47,412 bases of DNA, taken from NCBI GenBank assembly GCA_021805395.1, contig JAJZFJ010000011.1, positions 1-47,412 on the forward strand. Direction: 5' to 3'. Position numbers and translations under genes: made by a program. The notes below the pieces were generated by a model that saw only the letters and a list, made by a program, of their open reading frames with translations, had not been told where the DNA came from and did no database searches. The stretch is from a bacterium (lineage in GTDB: Bacteria; Armatimonadota; Chthonomonadetes; Chthonomonadales; Chthonomonadaceae). This document shows, piece by piece, positions 29,628-38,418 of this stretch; position 1 is the first letter of the stretch; each line of letters starts with the position of its first letter.

Positions 29628-30190
29628 GTAATGATGTTCTAGAATACGTATCAACCATTAAATCGCCATACATAAATTCTATTAATTCTGTCATACCTAG
29701 TTCCAGATCGCAGCACCCATTTTCCTCTCTCATCGCGAGAGATATAATAATCTCATTTTTAGACTCGTTGTCAAATTGGAAAAATATGGATTCTATTAGA
29801 AGTTTTTCATCAACAAATCCTCGATCTAATAATCTTACAATATTGCCCCCAATTACTTATGACGACAGTACCTACGATATAATGAACGATGATATTCGAC
29901 GTTCATTGGGCTTCTATCTTGGAATAGTTCAGAATTTTTTGTCCCAATCAAACTATATCCTAATCAACTGCTTGGATGTGTCATATTACATTGACCCCGA
30001 GGAGTCACTCAAACAATTGGTAATTACTCATTGGTTGAATACTTCGGCAGATGTCGCAATGAAATATTGGGAGGATATAGACAATCAAGTTGAATATGGA
30101 TTAGAATCCGCATCTGCTGAAATTGCTGAAACCATAAGAGATTTTATAGTAACAAGTGTACAATGGAAAACAGATGACAACACTGAATAG
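29624..30190 (+). CDS. Unknown protein, middle gene of the cassette
   Basis: The protein has 188 residues and starts at an ATG overlapping the previous stop by four bases. It is soluble, rich in Ser, Asn and Ile, and largely helical. The N-terminal third (VIPSSRSQHPFSSLIARDII) and the middle (DDDIRRSLGFYLGIVQNFLS-like segment at about 90-110) have no recognised match. The C-terminus is acidic (YWEDIDNQVEYGLESASAEI). Its end overlaps the start of the HEPN-like gene. The tight packing argues that all three products act together. Confidence 0.55.
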   Translation: MSNDVLEYVSTIKSPYINSINSVIPSSRSQHPFSSLIARDIIISFLDSLSNWKNMDSIRSFSSTNPRSNNLTILPPITYDDSTYDIMNDDIRRSLGFYLGIVQNFLSQSNYILINCLDVSYYIDPEESLKQLVITHWLNTSADVAMKYWEDIDNQVEYGLESASAEIAETIRDFIVTSVQWKTDDNTE

Positions 30191-30551
30191 TCCAAGCAAT
30201 ACACCCTTTGACCCAATGAAGTTTCTTAAAGCTGCGGAAAATCTCGCTAAAGAGGAAGATGAATGTAGTCTGAGAATAGCAGTTGGAAGATCTTATTATG
30301 CGCTTTTCTTATTGGCTAGAGAGAAGTTGAAAGTCCTTGCAATAGATAACGTACATACTGCGGTTCTTCAAGCAATGGGAAGACGAGACAGAAAGATGAA
30401 AAATCTGCTTTTTGAACTACATAGGCTACGCAAAGTAGCGGATTATGAACTTATTCCATTGCTTAATAAAGATAGCAATTGGAAAGCAAACTGGATACGG
30501 CACAAAAAATTATGTGATAAACTTCTTCCACAGCTGCATCGTCTGCAATAG
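30174..30551 (+). CDS. HEPN-like domain protein, last gene of the cassette
   Basis: The protein has 125 residues. The ATG at 30174 overlaps the previous gene by 17 bases; an ATG at 30156 would add six residues. The pattern RIAVGRSYYALFLLAREKL (34-52), VHTAVLQAM (60-68) and HRLRKVADYEL (83-93) is that of small HEPN proteins of the UPF0332 type, found in toxin-antitoxin and defence loci. The common HEPN RNase motif R-x4-6-H is not obvious, so it may bind nucleic acid or nucleotide without cutting. In HEPN/MNT pairs the partner is a nucleotidyltransferase, and none is present here. Confidence 0.65.
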   Translation: MTTLNSPSNTPFDPMKFLKAAENLAKEEDECSLRIAVGRSYYALFLLAREKLKVLAIDNVHTAVLQAMGRRDRKMKNLLFELHRLRKVADYELIPLLNKDSNWKANWIRHKKLCDKLLPQLHRLQ

Positions 30552-30943
30552 TATTACAATCGATCTACACCCTCCGAGCAGGCTGTTTCACATCAGTTCT
30601 TCAGGGTCTGGTGCCTGGTTTCAATAAACGCCAACGGAATCAGATACTCTCACAATAAATCTAGTCATTGCATCCGGGAGTTCCGAGGCTGAAGAATATG
30701 CAAGCGTTTAATCATCCTTTTACTTCATTAATAATACCATTAATCTCCACTGAAACAGCACAATGTATTGACATCCTCCTGTATTTGGAAATGTAAATAT
30801 TTGAGGCTAGTATAGTTACTTTAATCAGAGTGAACACTCTGAGATACGATCTTTGACTTGGTTGCGTTTATTTAACACCAGATTAACCATTTTACTCTCC
30901 AGTTTAGGTAAAATATGACACCGCACCACATAGGAGGTCACCC
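30552..30943. other. Intergenic region with a palindrome upstream of the esterase gene
   Basis: No gene is seen. A palindrome at 30826-30841 (CAGAGTG, AA, CACTCTG) lies about 100 bases before the esterase start and could be an operator. TTGACT at 30853 could be a -35 element, but a matching -10 is unclear. TAGGAGGT at 30931-30938 is the ribosome site of the next gene. Confidence 0.35.
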
Positions 30944-33430
30944 TTGCCTCGTCTTCACCTTAAGCCATTACTACTTTCAATTTCCCTTTTATCCTCACCG
31001 CTACTGGCAGCAGAAGTACAGACTATCCCAATACAAAGCGCCTGTTCTCTACCTCCCATTGGAAGCTATGGGAGGACTCCTGTCCATATAGACCCTTTGG
31101 AGGCTGAAATTGTGAACGGAACTTTCGAGCCACCAAACGCTGGATCTGTGCTAGCGCTGCCGGACGGAAAGCAGCTCACTTGGAAAGCTGAGGTGCCAGA
31201 CAAGGATGGGGCATATCCATTACATGGTGGAGCTTATCTGGATGTTGTAGTAAACTCACCTGCAGATGAAGGAGCTATCCTGCATGCACGGGGAGACAGC
31301 ATGGTATATGTTAATGGAGCACCACTTCCTGGCGATATCTATGGGAACGGCACCCTTCATCTGCCTGTCCATTTGAAGGAAGGCAGAAACGATCTCCTCT
31401 TTTTAGTTGGCAGGGGACCCATATCTGTTAATCTTGTGTCACCACGTGCTGCCGTATCACTGGATACATCTGACCTCACTCTTCCCGACCTGCATGCCAA
31501 CCTGCCACAAAATGTTATGGGTGCATTGCCCGTGTTGAATGCCACTGGCAAGGTGCAGTCAGGATGCATGATTGAGGCCATACCTCTCCACGGACACGCA
31601 ACCTATACCAGACTGCCAGCACTTCTACCTTTCGAGGGCAGGAAGTTAATGTTCCGCGTTGCAACTAATCCTGCCAAGGCAGACATAAATATGCCAGTGG
31701 AGCTTAAACTGCTTCAAAATGGCAAAGTTCTTAGTTCAGCGCAGATAAGTCTGGCGGTTCGCGGGAAATGGGAAACATACAAGGCAACATTCATTAGCAA
31801 TATCGATGGAAGTTTGCAGTACTATGCCGTGAATCCTGCTCATCCTCTTCCAGGCGCCAGACATCTTCCTGCACTCTGCTTAACACTTCATGGAGCAGGA
31901 GTTGAGGCAATCGGCCAGGTGAATGCCTACGAGAGCAAAAGCTGGCTCACATTTGTGGGACCGACAAACCGTCGCCCGTATGGTTTTGACTGGGAGGATT
32001 GGGGGCGACTGGATGCACTGGAGGTACTCAAAATTGCGCGCCATACTCTACCGCTTGATCTCAGCCGAACCTATCTGGCTGGCCATTCCATGGGCGGACA
32101 CGGTACCTGGCAGATAGGAGTACTCTATCCTGACAAGTTTGCAGCGATTGGACCCAGTGCAGCCTGGATCGACTTCCAAAGGTACATAGGCACGAAAGCA
32201 CCTGCGAACCCCACACCAGTACAGAGTATATTCGAACGGGCTTCAGCAACAAGCAACACACTTAAAATGGGGCATAACTATGCGCAGGAGGGAGTATATA
32301 TTCTTCAGGGACTGGCTGATGACACTGTTCCGCCGAATGAAGCAGAATATATGATCAAGTATCTTGGCACATTCAGCCATGATTTTGAGTATCACCTTCA
32401 GCCTGGTGCTGGTCACTGGTGGGACGTGTCCAAAGAACCAGGGGCAGACTGTGTGGATTGGCGTCCCATGTATCAGTTCTTTGCTCACCATACACTTCCT
32501 TCCTATGCAGCCATGCGCCATATCAATTTCACAACTGAGAACCCTGGCGTAACTGCGCATGACGACTGGCTGACAATTTGGCAGCAGATCAAAGCATTGG
32601 AGCCCACAAACGCCAACATTATATTCGATCCTGGTTTGAGACTATTTCATGGGACAACCAGCAATTTAAGTCTGTTGAGGATTAACCTGAATTCGATCAT
32701 TCAGCCTGATCTGCCAGTGAATATAGAGCTGGATGGCAACACCTCATTCTCGGTAGCATGGCCCCAATCTGGCATACTGTGGCTGGAGCACGTGGGGAAT
32801 AGCTGGATCACTGCACCTGCGCCATTGTCCGAGTTCAAAAGCCCTGCACGTAGCGGTCCTTTCAAGCTTGCATTCACTCATCGCTTCTGTTTAGTATATG
32901 GAACACATGGTACTCCTCAAGAGAACAAGTGGGCGTATGATAAGGCGAGATTTGATGCTGAAACCTTCTGGTACAGGGGAAATGGGTCAGTGGAAATCAA
33001 GCCATACACACAGTACAATCCAGATCAAGACAAAAACCAGAGTGTAATCCTTTATGGTAATAGTGAAACGAACAGCATGTGGAAAGTTCTTCTGCCTAAT
33101 AGTCCCATAAAAGTGAGCAATGGCACAATCCTGGTTGGTCATCATGTGTTTGATGGCAGCAATCTGGCATGCCTGTTCCTCCGTCCCAGAGCCGGCAGCT
33201 CAACTGCATACATAGGAGCAGTCAGCGGTTCGGGGCTAGAAGGGATGAAGTTAACGGACAGATTGCCGGTATTTATGTCAGGAGTTGGCTGGCCAGACTG
33301 TACCGTGATGAGCAGCAATGTGCTGGTAAATGGTGATGAGGGGGTATTGGCAGCCGGGTTCTTTGGCAATGACTGGAAAGTAAGCAGCGGAGACTTCGCA
33401 TTTGCTCCTCCACCAGTCACAAAGCCATAA
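30944..33430 (+). CDS. Secreted alpha/beta-hydrolase (prolyl-oligopeptidase-type esterase)
   Basis: The protein has 828 residues from a TTG start six bases after TAGGAGGT. The signal peptide is LKPLLLSISLLSSPLLAAEV. About 300 N-terminal residues are beta-sandwich-like. The catalytic hydrolase domain spans about 300-510: the nucleophile S382 in AGHSMGGHGTW, an acid at D459 or D460 in GLADDTVPPNEAE, and H491 in GAGHWWD. The remaining 320 residues look like further beta domains (GNGSVEIKPYTQYNPDQ, TILVGHHVFDGSNLACLFLR). It is probably a peptidase or carbohydrate esterase acting outside the cytoplasm. The protein converges with the ankyrin gene 17 bases downstream. Confidence 0.85.
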   Translation: MPRLHLKPLLLSISLLSSPLLAAEVQTIPIQSACSLPPIGSYGRTPVHIDPLEAEIVNGTFEPPNAGSVLALPDGKQLTWKAEVPDKDGAYPLHGGAYLDVVVNSPADEGAILHARGDSMVYVNGAPLPGDIYGNGTLHLPVHLKEGRNDLLFLVGRGPISVNLVSPRAAVSLDTSDLTLPDLHANLPQNVMGALPVLNATGKVQSGCMIEAIPLHGHATYTRLPALLPFEGRKLMFRVATNPAKADINMPVELKLLQNGKVLSSAQISLAVRGKWETYKATFISNIDGSLQYYAVNPAHPLPGARHLPALCLTLHGAGVEAIGQVNAYESKSWLTFVGPTNRRPYGFDWEDWGRLDALEVLKIARHTLPLDLSRTYLAGHSMGGHGTWQIGVLYPDKFAAIGPSAAWIDFQRYIGTKAPANPTPVQSIFERASATSNTLKMGHNYAQEGVYILQGLADDTVPPNEAEYMIKYLGTFSHDFEYHLQPGAGHWWDVSKEPGADCVDWRPMYQFFAHHTLPSYAAMRHINFTTENPGVTAHDDWLTIWQQIKALEPTNANIIFDPGLRLFHGTTSNLSLLRINLNSIIQPDLPVNIELDGNTSFSVAWPQSGILWLEHVGNSWITAPAPLSEFKSPARSGPFKLAFTHRFCLVYGTHGTPQENKWAYDKARFDAETFWYRGNGSVEIKPYTQYNPDQDKNQSVILYGNSETNSMWKVLLPNSPIKVSNGTILVGHHVFDGSNLACLFLRPRAGSSTAYIGAVSGSGLEGMKLTDRLPVFMSGVGWPDCTVMSSNVLVNGDEGVLAAGFFGNDWKVSSGDFAFAPPPVTKP

Positions 33431-33447
33431 GAAACTCTATATTAACA

Positions 33448-34320
33448 TCAAGAGTGTGGATGGATATGAGCAAATCTCTCCACACTCCCTGTATACACAT
33501 CTGAAGGTACTGCCTGTTGCAGGAGTCTGCTTAGCGCAAGATTGTCAACCTTCTTGGCACCTAATGCTAGGAGTGCTTTCGCTGTTGCTGCATCATGCTG
33601 AGCGATAGCCACATGAAGAGCTGGATAGCCATGAAAACTGGCATTTGGATCTGCCCCATACCTGCCCAGCTCTTTCACAACTGAAGTCCGGCGTTCCAAT
33701 GTGGCAAGGTAGATGGGTGCGATTCCATCTTCATCCTTCTGATTGGGATTAGCCCTGTCTTTGAGAAGTGTGTCGGCAACGGCATTATCACCCATTAAGA
33801 TAGCCCAGCACAGTGCCGTCATGTGAAGGTCATCGCCAATATTCGGGTTGGCGCCATAATGTAGAAGCGTGTCAGCGATATCTGGCCGTCTGTCTGAGAT
33901 TGCCATGAAGAGGGCTGTGAATCCAAACTCATCTCTGGCATCTACAGCAGCACCATGTCGTAAGAGCAGTTTCACCATCGAGAGATCCCCATTCATGACA
34001 GCAAGCATGAGTGGGGTAGCTCGAGGTGTTCTTGGATTATGCAGTTCTCCTCTAAGCGCGTTATGGAAAAATACTGCTGGTGTCGGCTTGCGAGATGGAC
34101 CCTCTTCATACCGGTTCACATCTGCACCTAACTTTAAAGCTGATCTCACAGTGGAGGTATTGTTGTGAAGCACACCAGAAAAGAGCATTTTATTGGCAGC
34201 CCAAACTCTCACAGGACCGGCCCCCAGTAATAGCATCACACAGAGGGAGGATGTTGTAAACAAGATCTTGCCTCTACGTCTTCTGTGAATTTTCTCATTT
34301 CCAAACGAGTTGTTTGTCAC
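33448..34320 (-). CDS. Exported ankyrin-repeat protein
   Basis: The protein has 290 residues from a GTG start with GAGGTGA seven bases upstream. The N-terminus has basic residues (KIHRRRRGK) and then a hydrophobic stretch ending RVWAAN, so it is probably secreted. About six ankyrin repeats follow, for example TPLMLAVMNGDLSMVKLLLR, then HGAAVDARDEFGFTALFMAI and NPNQKDEDGIAPIYLATLER. These mediate protein-protein contacts. The partner is unknown. Confidence 0.88.
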   Translation of the reverse strand: MTNNSFGNEKIHRRRRGKILFTTSSLCVMLLLGAGPVRVWAANKMLFSGVLHNNTSTVRSALKLGADVNRYEEGPSRKPTPAVFFHNALRGELHNPRTPRATPLMLAVMNGDLSMVKLLLRHGAAVDARDEFGFTALFMAISDRRPDIADTLLHYGANPNIGDDLHMTALCWAILMGDNAVADTLLKDRANPNQKDEDGIAPIYLATLERRTSVVKELGRYGADPNASFHGYPALHVAIAQHDAATAKALLALGAKKVDNLALSRLLQQAVPSDVYTGSVERFAHIHPHS

Positions 34321-34358
34321 TCTCTATTCACCTCAATCTGATGTGTTAGCATACATAA

Positions 34359-35786
34359 CTAAATATCCCATTTGCGCAATAAAAATTTTGATAACCCTTC
34401 AACGGGCAAATCTGGAATTGCAGCGGGCGGTGAGAATCCCCATCGGGTCAAAAGCGCAGTAGCTGCGGCATACCCACTCCTTGCAGCACCTTCCATAGTG
34501 GAAGGCCAGCCCGTATTGGTCCATTCACCGGCAATGAACAGATTGTCTGCTCCACAATCAGTCCCTGGGCGATAGCCATCGACCCCCGGCCTTGGAGATA
34601 AGGTAGCACGCGGCCAGCGAACGACAGCCGTTCTTGTGGGCTGGAAGCTTGCTGTGTCTGGTAGAACTTCGTGAATCTCCTGTAAAGCTGTCTTAACTAT
34701 CTCGTCCTTTGGAATTCCCTCATAGTTTCTGGATGCACTCACAACAAGGCTAAGGAATGTGCCCGCATTCTCAGCACTTTTATAAAGTAATGATCGATTG
34801 AATATCCACTCCATCTTTCTGTCCAGTAGTGCTAATGCAGGTGGGCAGTCGATTGTCTCCTTGAACCATAAATGCACGCCCATAATGGGTACGAGAGAGA
34901 TGTCCTTCAAATGTTCCCAATAACCGGGGTTAATACCTATAATTTCGGCAGGTATGATACGATCAATCAGATCACATTGCAGTGTCACAATATATCCATC
35001 GGCACATATCGACTCACCACCCTGTAACATCAGAGAATTGATACCGTTTTCATAGGCATTCAGTTTCACAACTGTGGTGCGTGTCTGTACACAGCCTCCT
35101 CGATCTTCAATAAACTTGATGGTTGGCTCGGTATACAGAGAAGCTAAAGGTTTTGTTGGTACTCCGAAATGAAAGCCGTTTCGATTAGCCAGGAATGCGT
35201 CCCTGAAAACTTTGAATGAATGGCGACATGAGATGAACTCTGGCTCTTCATTACAGGCACTTACTAAAATTGGCCGCCAAAATCGACTGATAGCTCTTTC
35301 TGTCTGGCCGGTGGCTTTAAACCACTGTGCAGTGTTGATGTTATCGAGGTCTGGTTTGCTTGGAGATCGCAACATATGAAGCATACCATTTGCAATTGCT
35401 GTCTTATCCTTGAGCTTTAGAGATTTGAATATTAAAAATGATATGGAGGTATGAAGGGGGGCAGGCAGCCAGGAGGAGCTTATGTTTGAGAGCTTGCCAT
35501 CACCATCGATGAACGTGAGGCTGTCGAAATAGCGAAGCTGATCAGATATGCCAAGTCTTGTGAAGAGGGCTGCGAGATGTGTACAACAGCGAAGAGTACC
35601 ATGCTGACACTCATCCACTCTTTCACCTGTCTGAACATCCAGGTATGAGGAGGCTCTTCCACCTAGCAGTGGTCGCTTTTCTATCAGGCGAACCATGATG
35701 CCTGCCTCAGCCAGTAGAGTGGCAGCAGTGATGCCGGCTACTCCTCCACCAACAACTACTGCTTCTTTTTTACCATGGATACTCAT
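34359..35786 (-). CDS. hpnE: FAD-dependent amine-oxidase-fold oxidoreductase, HpnE-like
   Basis: The protein has 475 residues. The N-terminal dinucleotide-binding motif is VVVGGGVAGITAATLLAEAG, followed by VRLIEKRPLLGGRA, the hallmark of the phytoene desaturase/squalene group. VDECQHGTLRCCTHLAALFT and the C-terminal LFIAGEWTNTGWPSTMEGAA fit hydroxysqualene dehydroxylase (HpnE), which reduces hydroxysqualene to squalene for hopanoid synthesis. No other hopanoid genes (hpnC, hpnD, shc) lie in this window, so the role rests on sequence pattern. A TATACT box eight bases before the ATG, with no Shine-Dalgarno sequence, suggests a near-leaderless transcript. A carotenoid desaturase is the main alternative. 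Confidence 0.7.
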   Translation of the reverse strand: MSIHGKKEAVVVGGGVAGITAATLLAEAGIMVRLIEKRPLLGGRASSYLDVQTGERVDECQHGTLRCCTHLAALFTRLGISDQLRYFDSLTFIDGDGKLSNISSSWLPAPLHTSISFLIFKSLKLKDKTAIANGMLHMLRSPSKPDLDNINTAQWFKATGQTERAISRFWRPILVSACNEEPEFISCRHSFKVFRDAFLANRNGFHFGVPTKPLASLYTEPTIKFIEDRGGCVQTRTTVVKLNAYENGINSLMLQGGESICADGYIVTLQCDLIDRIIPAEIIGINPGYWEHLKDISLVPIMGVHLWFKETIDCPPALALLDRKMEWIFNRSLLYKSAENAGTFLSLVVSASRNYEGIPKDEIVKTALQEIHEVLPDTASFQPTRTAVVRWPRATLSPRPGVDGYRPGTDCGADNLFIAGEWTNTGWPSTMEGAARSGYAAATALLTRWGFSPPAAIPDLPVEGLSKFLLRKWDI

Positions 35787-35794
35787 TGATTATA

Positions 35795-35800
35795 AGTATA
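35795..35800 (-). promoter_or_regulatory. TATACT box close to the HpnE-like start codon
   Basis: On the minus strand TATACT ends eight bases before the ATG at 35786, the same geometry as TATAAT before the CRTAC1 gene. A second TATAAT directly abuts (35789-35794). No ribosome site is seen. Confidence 0.35.
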
Positions 35801-35936
35801 CCTATGTGAAACAGATCGATGGGCATTTTGCTCTCCAAAGAAATCTTCTGTATAAAAGAACATAAAGTTTTGAGTGGAAAGCTATCAATTCAGCAAAAAA
35901 ACAATATTCTGATAAACTACTTTGCATACCTCTACA

Positions 35937-35980
35937 CTAAAAAAGATGTAACCAAGATTTCTCGGCTACATCTTTTTTAG
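35937..35980 (-). terminator. Rho-independent terminator of the pilin-lipoprotein unit
   Basis: A perfect 14-bp stem (CTAAAAAAGATGTA and its complement) with a 16-base loop lies 20 bases past the stop of the lipoprotein gene. The minus-strand side of the stem carries the T-run. Confidence 0.85.
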
Positions 35981-36000
35981 CTGTGAAATGCAAAGTTTAG

Positions 36001-36186
36001 CTACATAGCATTAGGCTTGGCTACTTGTCCACCAGGAGTCTGCGTCTTCATAGTGCGAGTCATCGGCTGAGGAGAGCCAGCTGGTGGAGTCGGTGGAGGT
36101 GTACTTGTCTGACCGCTGCACCCTGTTAGACATATTGTTAATGCTGAGATAATGATGCTGAGTGATAGAGCTTTTGTAGGGTTCAT
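36001..36186 (-). CDS. Small proline-rich lipoprotein
   Basis: The protein has 61 residues from the ATG at 36186 (AAGGAA upstream); an upstream start would add 11 residues before the signal peptide. The leader MNPTKALSLSIIISALTICL ends in a lipobox TGC. The mature tail is Pro/Thr-rich and low-complexity (STPPPTPPAGSPQP). It follows the pseudopilin gene by about 80 bases with a hairpin between, and ends at a strong terminator. Its role is unknown; it may be a cell-envelope partner of the pilin. Confidence 0.7.
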   Translation of the reverse strand: MNPTKALSLSIIISALTICLTGCSGQTSTPPPTPPAGSPQPMTRTMKTQTPGGQVAKPNAM

Positions 36187-36210
36187 AGATAAATTCCTTG
36201 GGAATAGAAT

Positions 36211-36248
36211 AGAACTCACCCTGACAGTATAACATCATGGTGAGTTCT
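36211..36248 (-). terminator. Attenuator-like hairpin between pilin and lipoprotein genes
   Basis: AGAACTCACC (36211-36220) pairs perfectly with GGTGAGTTCT (36239-36248) around an 18-base loop, in the 80-base gap. It could partly end pilin transcription or protect the pilin mRNA 3' end. Confidence 0.55.
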
Positions 36249-36266
36249 ACCGAGATATTCTGAATC

Positions 36267-37148
36267 TTAAGGCTGATAATCAGGTCTGAAAAGCCAAGCA
36301 TGACAGCCATCATACTGGTAACTATATGTCCCTGCAGCAGAAACGACTAGTCCAGTGTTATCTTCAATCCATGGATCTACAAGATAGTTGTTCTGGAATG
36401 GACTCCACTTTGCATGACCATCGGCAAAGCATACATTGTCACCGTTTTCGTGAACCCAGTCGTTATAGCTAGTTTGTCCACCAAATTCAAAGAGTACATC
36501 CGTACCACCATTACCTGCAGGGCATACTCCATTCGCGTTTGCGGTTGGCTGATATACGCATGGAGCAGTTGCATCTGAGCACTGGAGTTCGGGATTGACG
36601 CTGCTATATCCATCTGTTGCTTCTTTGTTATGTCCAGTCCAGACTAAAATAACTGCTGCAGGTTCTAGCACACCAGCATCAGGATAGCTTGCTAAATCTC
36701 CATTGAATGTATCAGCAATTCGTGGGGTTCCAGGAGGGTTAGTGTTCGATAAATTCCATATTGATGTAGATGGGCAGTCCAGAGCACCATAATTTTTCAT
36801 ATATGGCTGGACAGCATTTGCCCAGGAACAACCTCGCAGAGCCTGATTGTAAGCTGATGTTGTTCTTAAGGTAGGTGGAGCTGTCCAGAAATACCCATTG
36901 TTCCAGCCGCCACCTGTCACGTTATTTAAGACACCCTGTGGATAGTGCTGGTCATAATCCTGGTTATACATCATTATTGCCAAACCCTGTTGGTTCATAT
37001 TAGAGAGGCAGGTGGCAGCTCGTGCTTTCTCTCGAGCCTGGGCAAAAACCGGAAAGAGGATCGCTGCTAATATAGCGATAATGGCAATAACAACAAGTAG
37101 TTCTATAAGCGTAAAGCCACGCCTACTTCGTTGTGCTGAATAAAACAA
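36267..37148 (-). CDS. DUF1559-type prepilin (H-X9-DG pseudopilin)
   Basis: The protein has 293 residues from a TTG start with GGGAGA upstream. The N-terminus [19 protein letters not shown] is a type III (pilin-like) signal with the cleavage site G-FTLIE, followed by [16 protein letters not shown]. The C-terminus [16 protein letters not shown] contains the H-X9-DG motif of this family. Between them is a large variable region with many Cys and aromatic residues. Such pseudopilins are very numerous in Armatimonadota and Planctomycetota; their assembly machinery is type II/IV-like, and none is seen nearby. Confidence 0.93.
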   Translation of the reverse strand: MFYSAQRSRRGFTLIELLVVIAIIAILAAILFPVFAQAREKARAATCLSNMNQQGLAIMMYNQDYDQHYPQGVLNNVTGGGWNNGYFWTAPPTLRTTSAYNQALRGCSWANAVQPYMKNYGALDCPSTSIWNLSNTNPPGTPRIADTFNGDLASYPDAGVLEPAAVILVWTGHNKEATDGYSSVNPELQCSDATAPCVYQPTANANGVCPAGNGGTDVLFEFGGQTSYNDWVHENGDNVCFADGHAKWSPFQNNYLVDPWIEDNTGLVVSAAGTYSYQYDGCHAWLFRPDYQP

Positions 37149-37608
37149 TTGGATTTCTCCCTATGTTAAGATTAACGGCCCAATACGGATCAAGGGCTCG
37201 TTTGCATCTGCTAACGACATGCAATTCATCATTCATTGAGACTGGCGATGTCATAAGCAAAAGTATGAAATTTTATTTGTACCCATAGCTGTATGAGAAA
37301 TGAATACTTGTTTGCGAAATCATTTTAAGGAAATATCCTAAACTTCACTTGTCTTACCCGTACCATTTAATAAACTACTTCTATTTGAATTTAGTTCCCA
37401 ACCCTGGAAAATCAGCAATTTCTATACTTAGATATAGTATTTATTCCCTGCTCAGTCCATAAAGATACCTATTATGACTACTGCATTTGCACAATGGTTA
37501 CTTTAAATTTTATGTGAATATATTAAAAATATTATTCAGAAATAATTTCTGCTTCCATAGCCTGTAATTATCAAAGACATATTGTCTCATGGGAATATCC
37601 TGTTTCTT
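37149..37608. other. AT-rich intergenic region
   Basis: This spacer holds the ribosome site of the pilin gene at its left end and nothing else I can identify. It is very AT-rich (for example TATATTAAAAATATTATT near 37520), which may reflect promoters. Confidence 0.5.
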
Positions 37609-38418
37609 CTACATGGGTAGGAGCAGGTTGGGAGAGCTGGAAGAATAATTTACCGGCAGCAGCAGGTCTTTTCCATCAAATAGATTGTACTGTCGTTGTA
37701 TCGTACGGATTGCTCGAGCGATTAAACGAGCCACTGGCCAGTCTGTAATTGCGGATTGACGTTCTAATGTTTTGAGAGGTTCAAGACAGCTTGGATCGCC
37801 TACTTTTTCCAGAGCTAATATCAGACTGTTTCTCATATAGTCGGTTTTACAATGTTGCAATCCATAGAGTAAATGGTTCAAAGAGTGTAGATTGCAAATT
37901 TCATCCATGGTTTGGAGTAACGGATAATTCCAGAGTGGATCATCATTTTCAATTAAATTCCAAAAGATGTCGAGAGTATCTGGCGGCATATTTACAAGTA
38001 ACGTACAGTATGTCTGGTGAAGTTTATTTCGTAAAGGTTTAGGAAGGGAAGTGTACCATAAGTGATTATACAAGAAGAAGATTCCTGAGCATAGTGTCTC
38101 TACGCCAATCGGTTGTTTTAGATTAGGCAATGGTTGCAGTGCACAGTCCAATAACGCCTCAATATTCTCAACAACGTGAGTTCCCATTAGCGTAATCGCT
38201 ACATGAGAAACCTCCACAGACACTTCTTGAAGCTGCAATGTTAATTCTGAAGGTATTCTGGGTATCCGGGCTCTTAATCCTGTCAGGAACATTGTTCCCA
38301 CTTTTGGATAGTAGGCGCTATCAGCCTGATAAAGAGTTCTTACAGCATTCTCTGCAATCTCCCCTTCACACCATAAGTCACTTAAATATAAAAAAGGTGC
38401 GTCAACTTTGCTCGTCAT
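37609..38418 (-). CDS. Unknown helical protein, possible HEAT-like repeats
   Basis: The protein has 269 residues. It has no signal peptide. The C-terminal half has the helix-turn-helix spacing of HEAT-type repeats (YMRNSLILALEKVGDPSCLE, then PLKTLERQSAITDWPVARLI). The N-terminal half has few recognisable features (LWCEGEIAENAVRTLYQADS). Its ATG overlaps the end of the upstream gene by 17 bases, so the two are coupled. I do not recognise the family. Confidence 0.55.
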   Translation of the reverse strand: MTSKVDAPFLYLSDLWCEGEIAENAVRTLYQADSAYYPKVGTMFLTGLRARIPRIPSELTLQLQEVSVEVSHVAITLMGTHVVENIEALLDCALQPLPNLKQPIGVETLCSGIFFLYNHLWYTSLPKPLRNKLHQTYCTLLVNMPPDTLDIFWNLIENDDPLWNYPLLQTMDEICNLHSLNHLLYGLQHCKTDYMRNSLILALEKVGDPSCLEPLKTLERQSAITDWPVARLIARAIRTIQRQYNLFDGKDLLLPVNYSSSSPNLLLPM

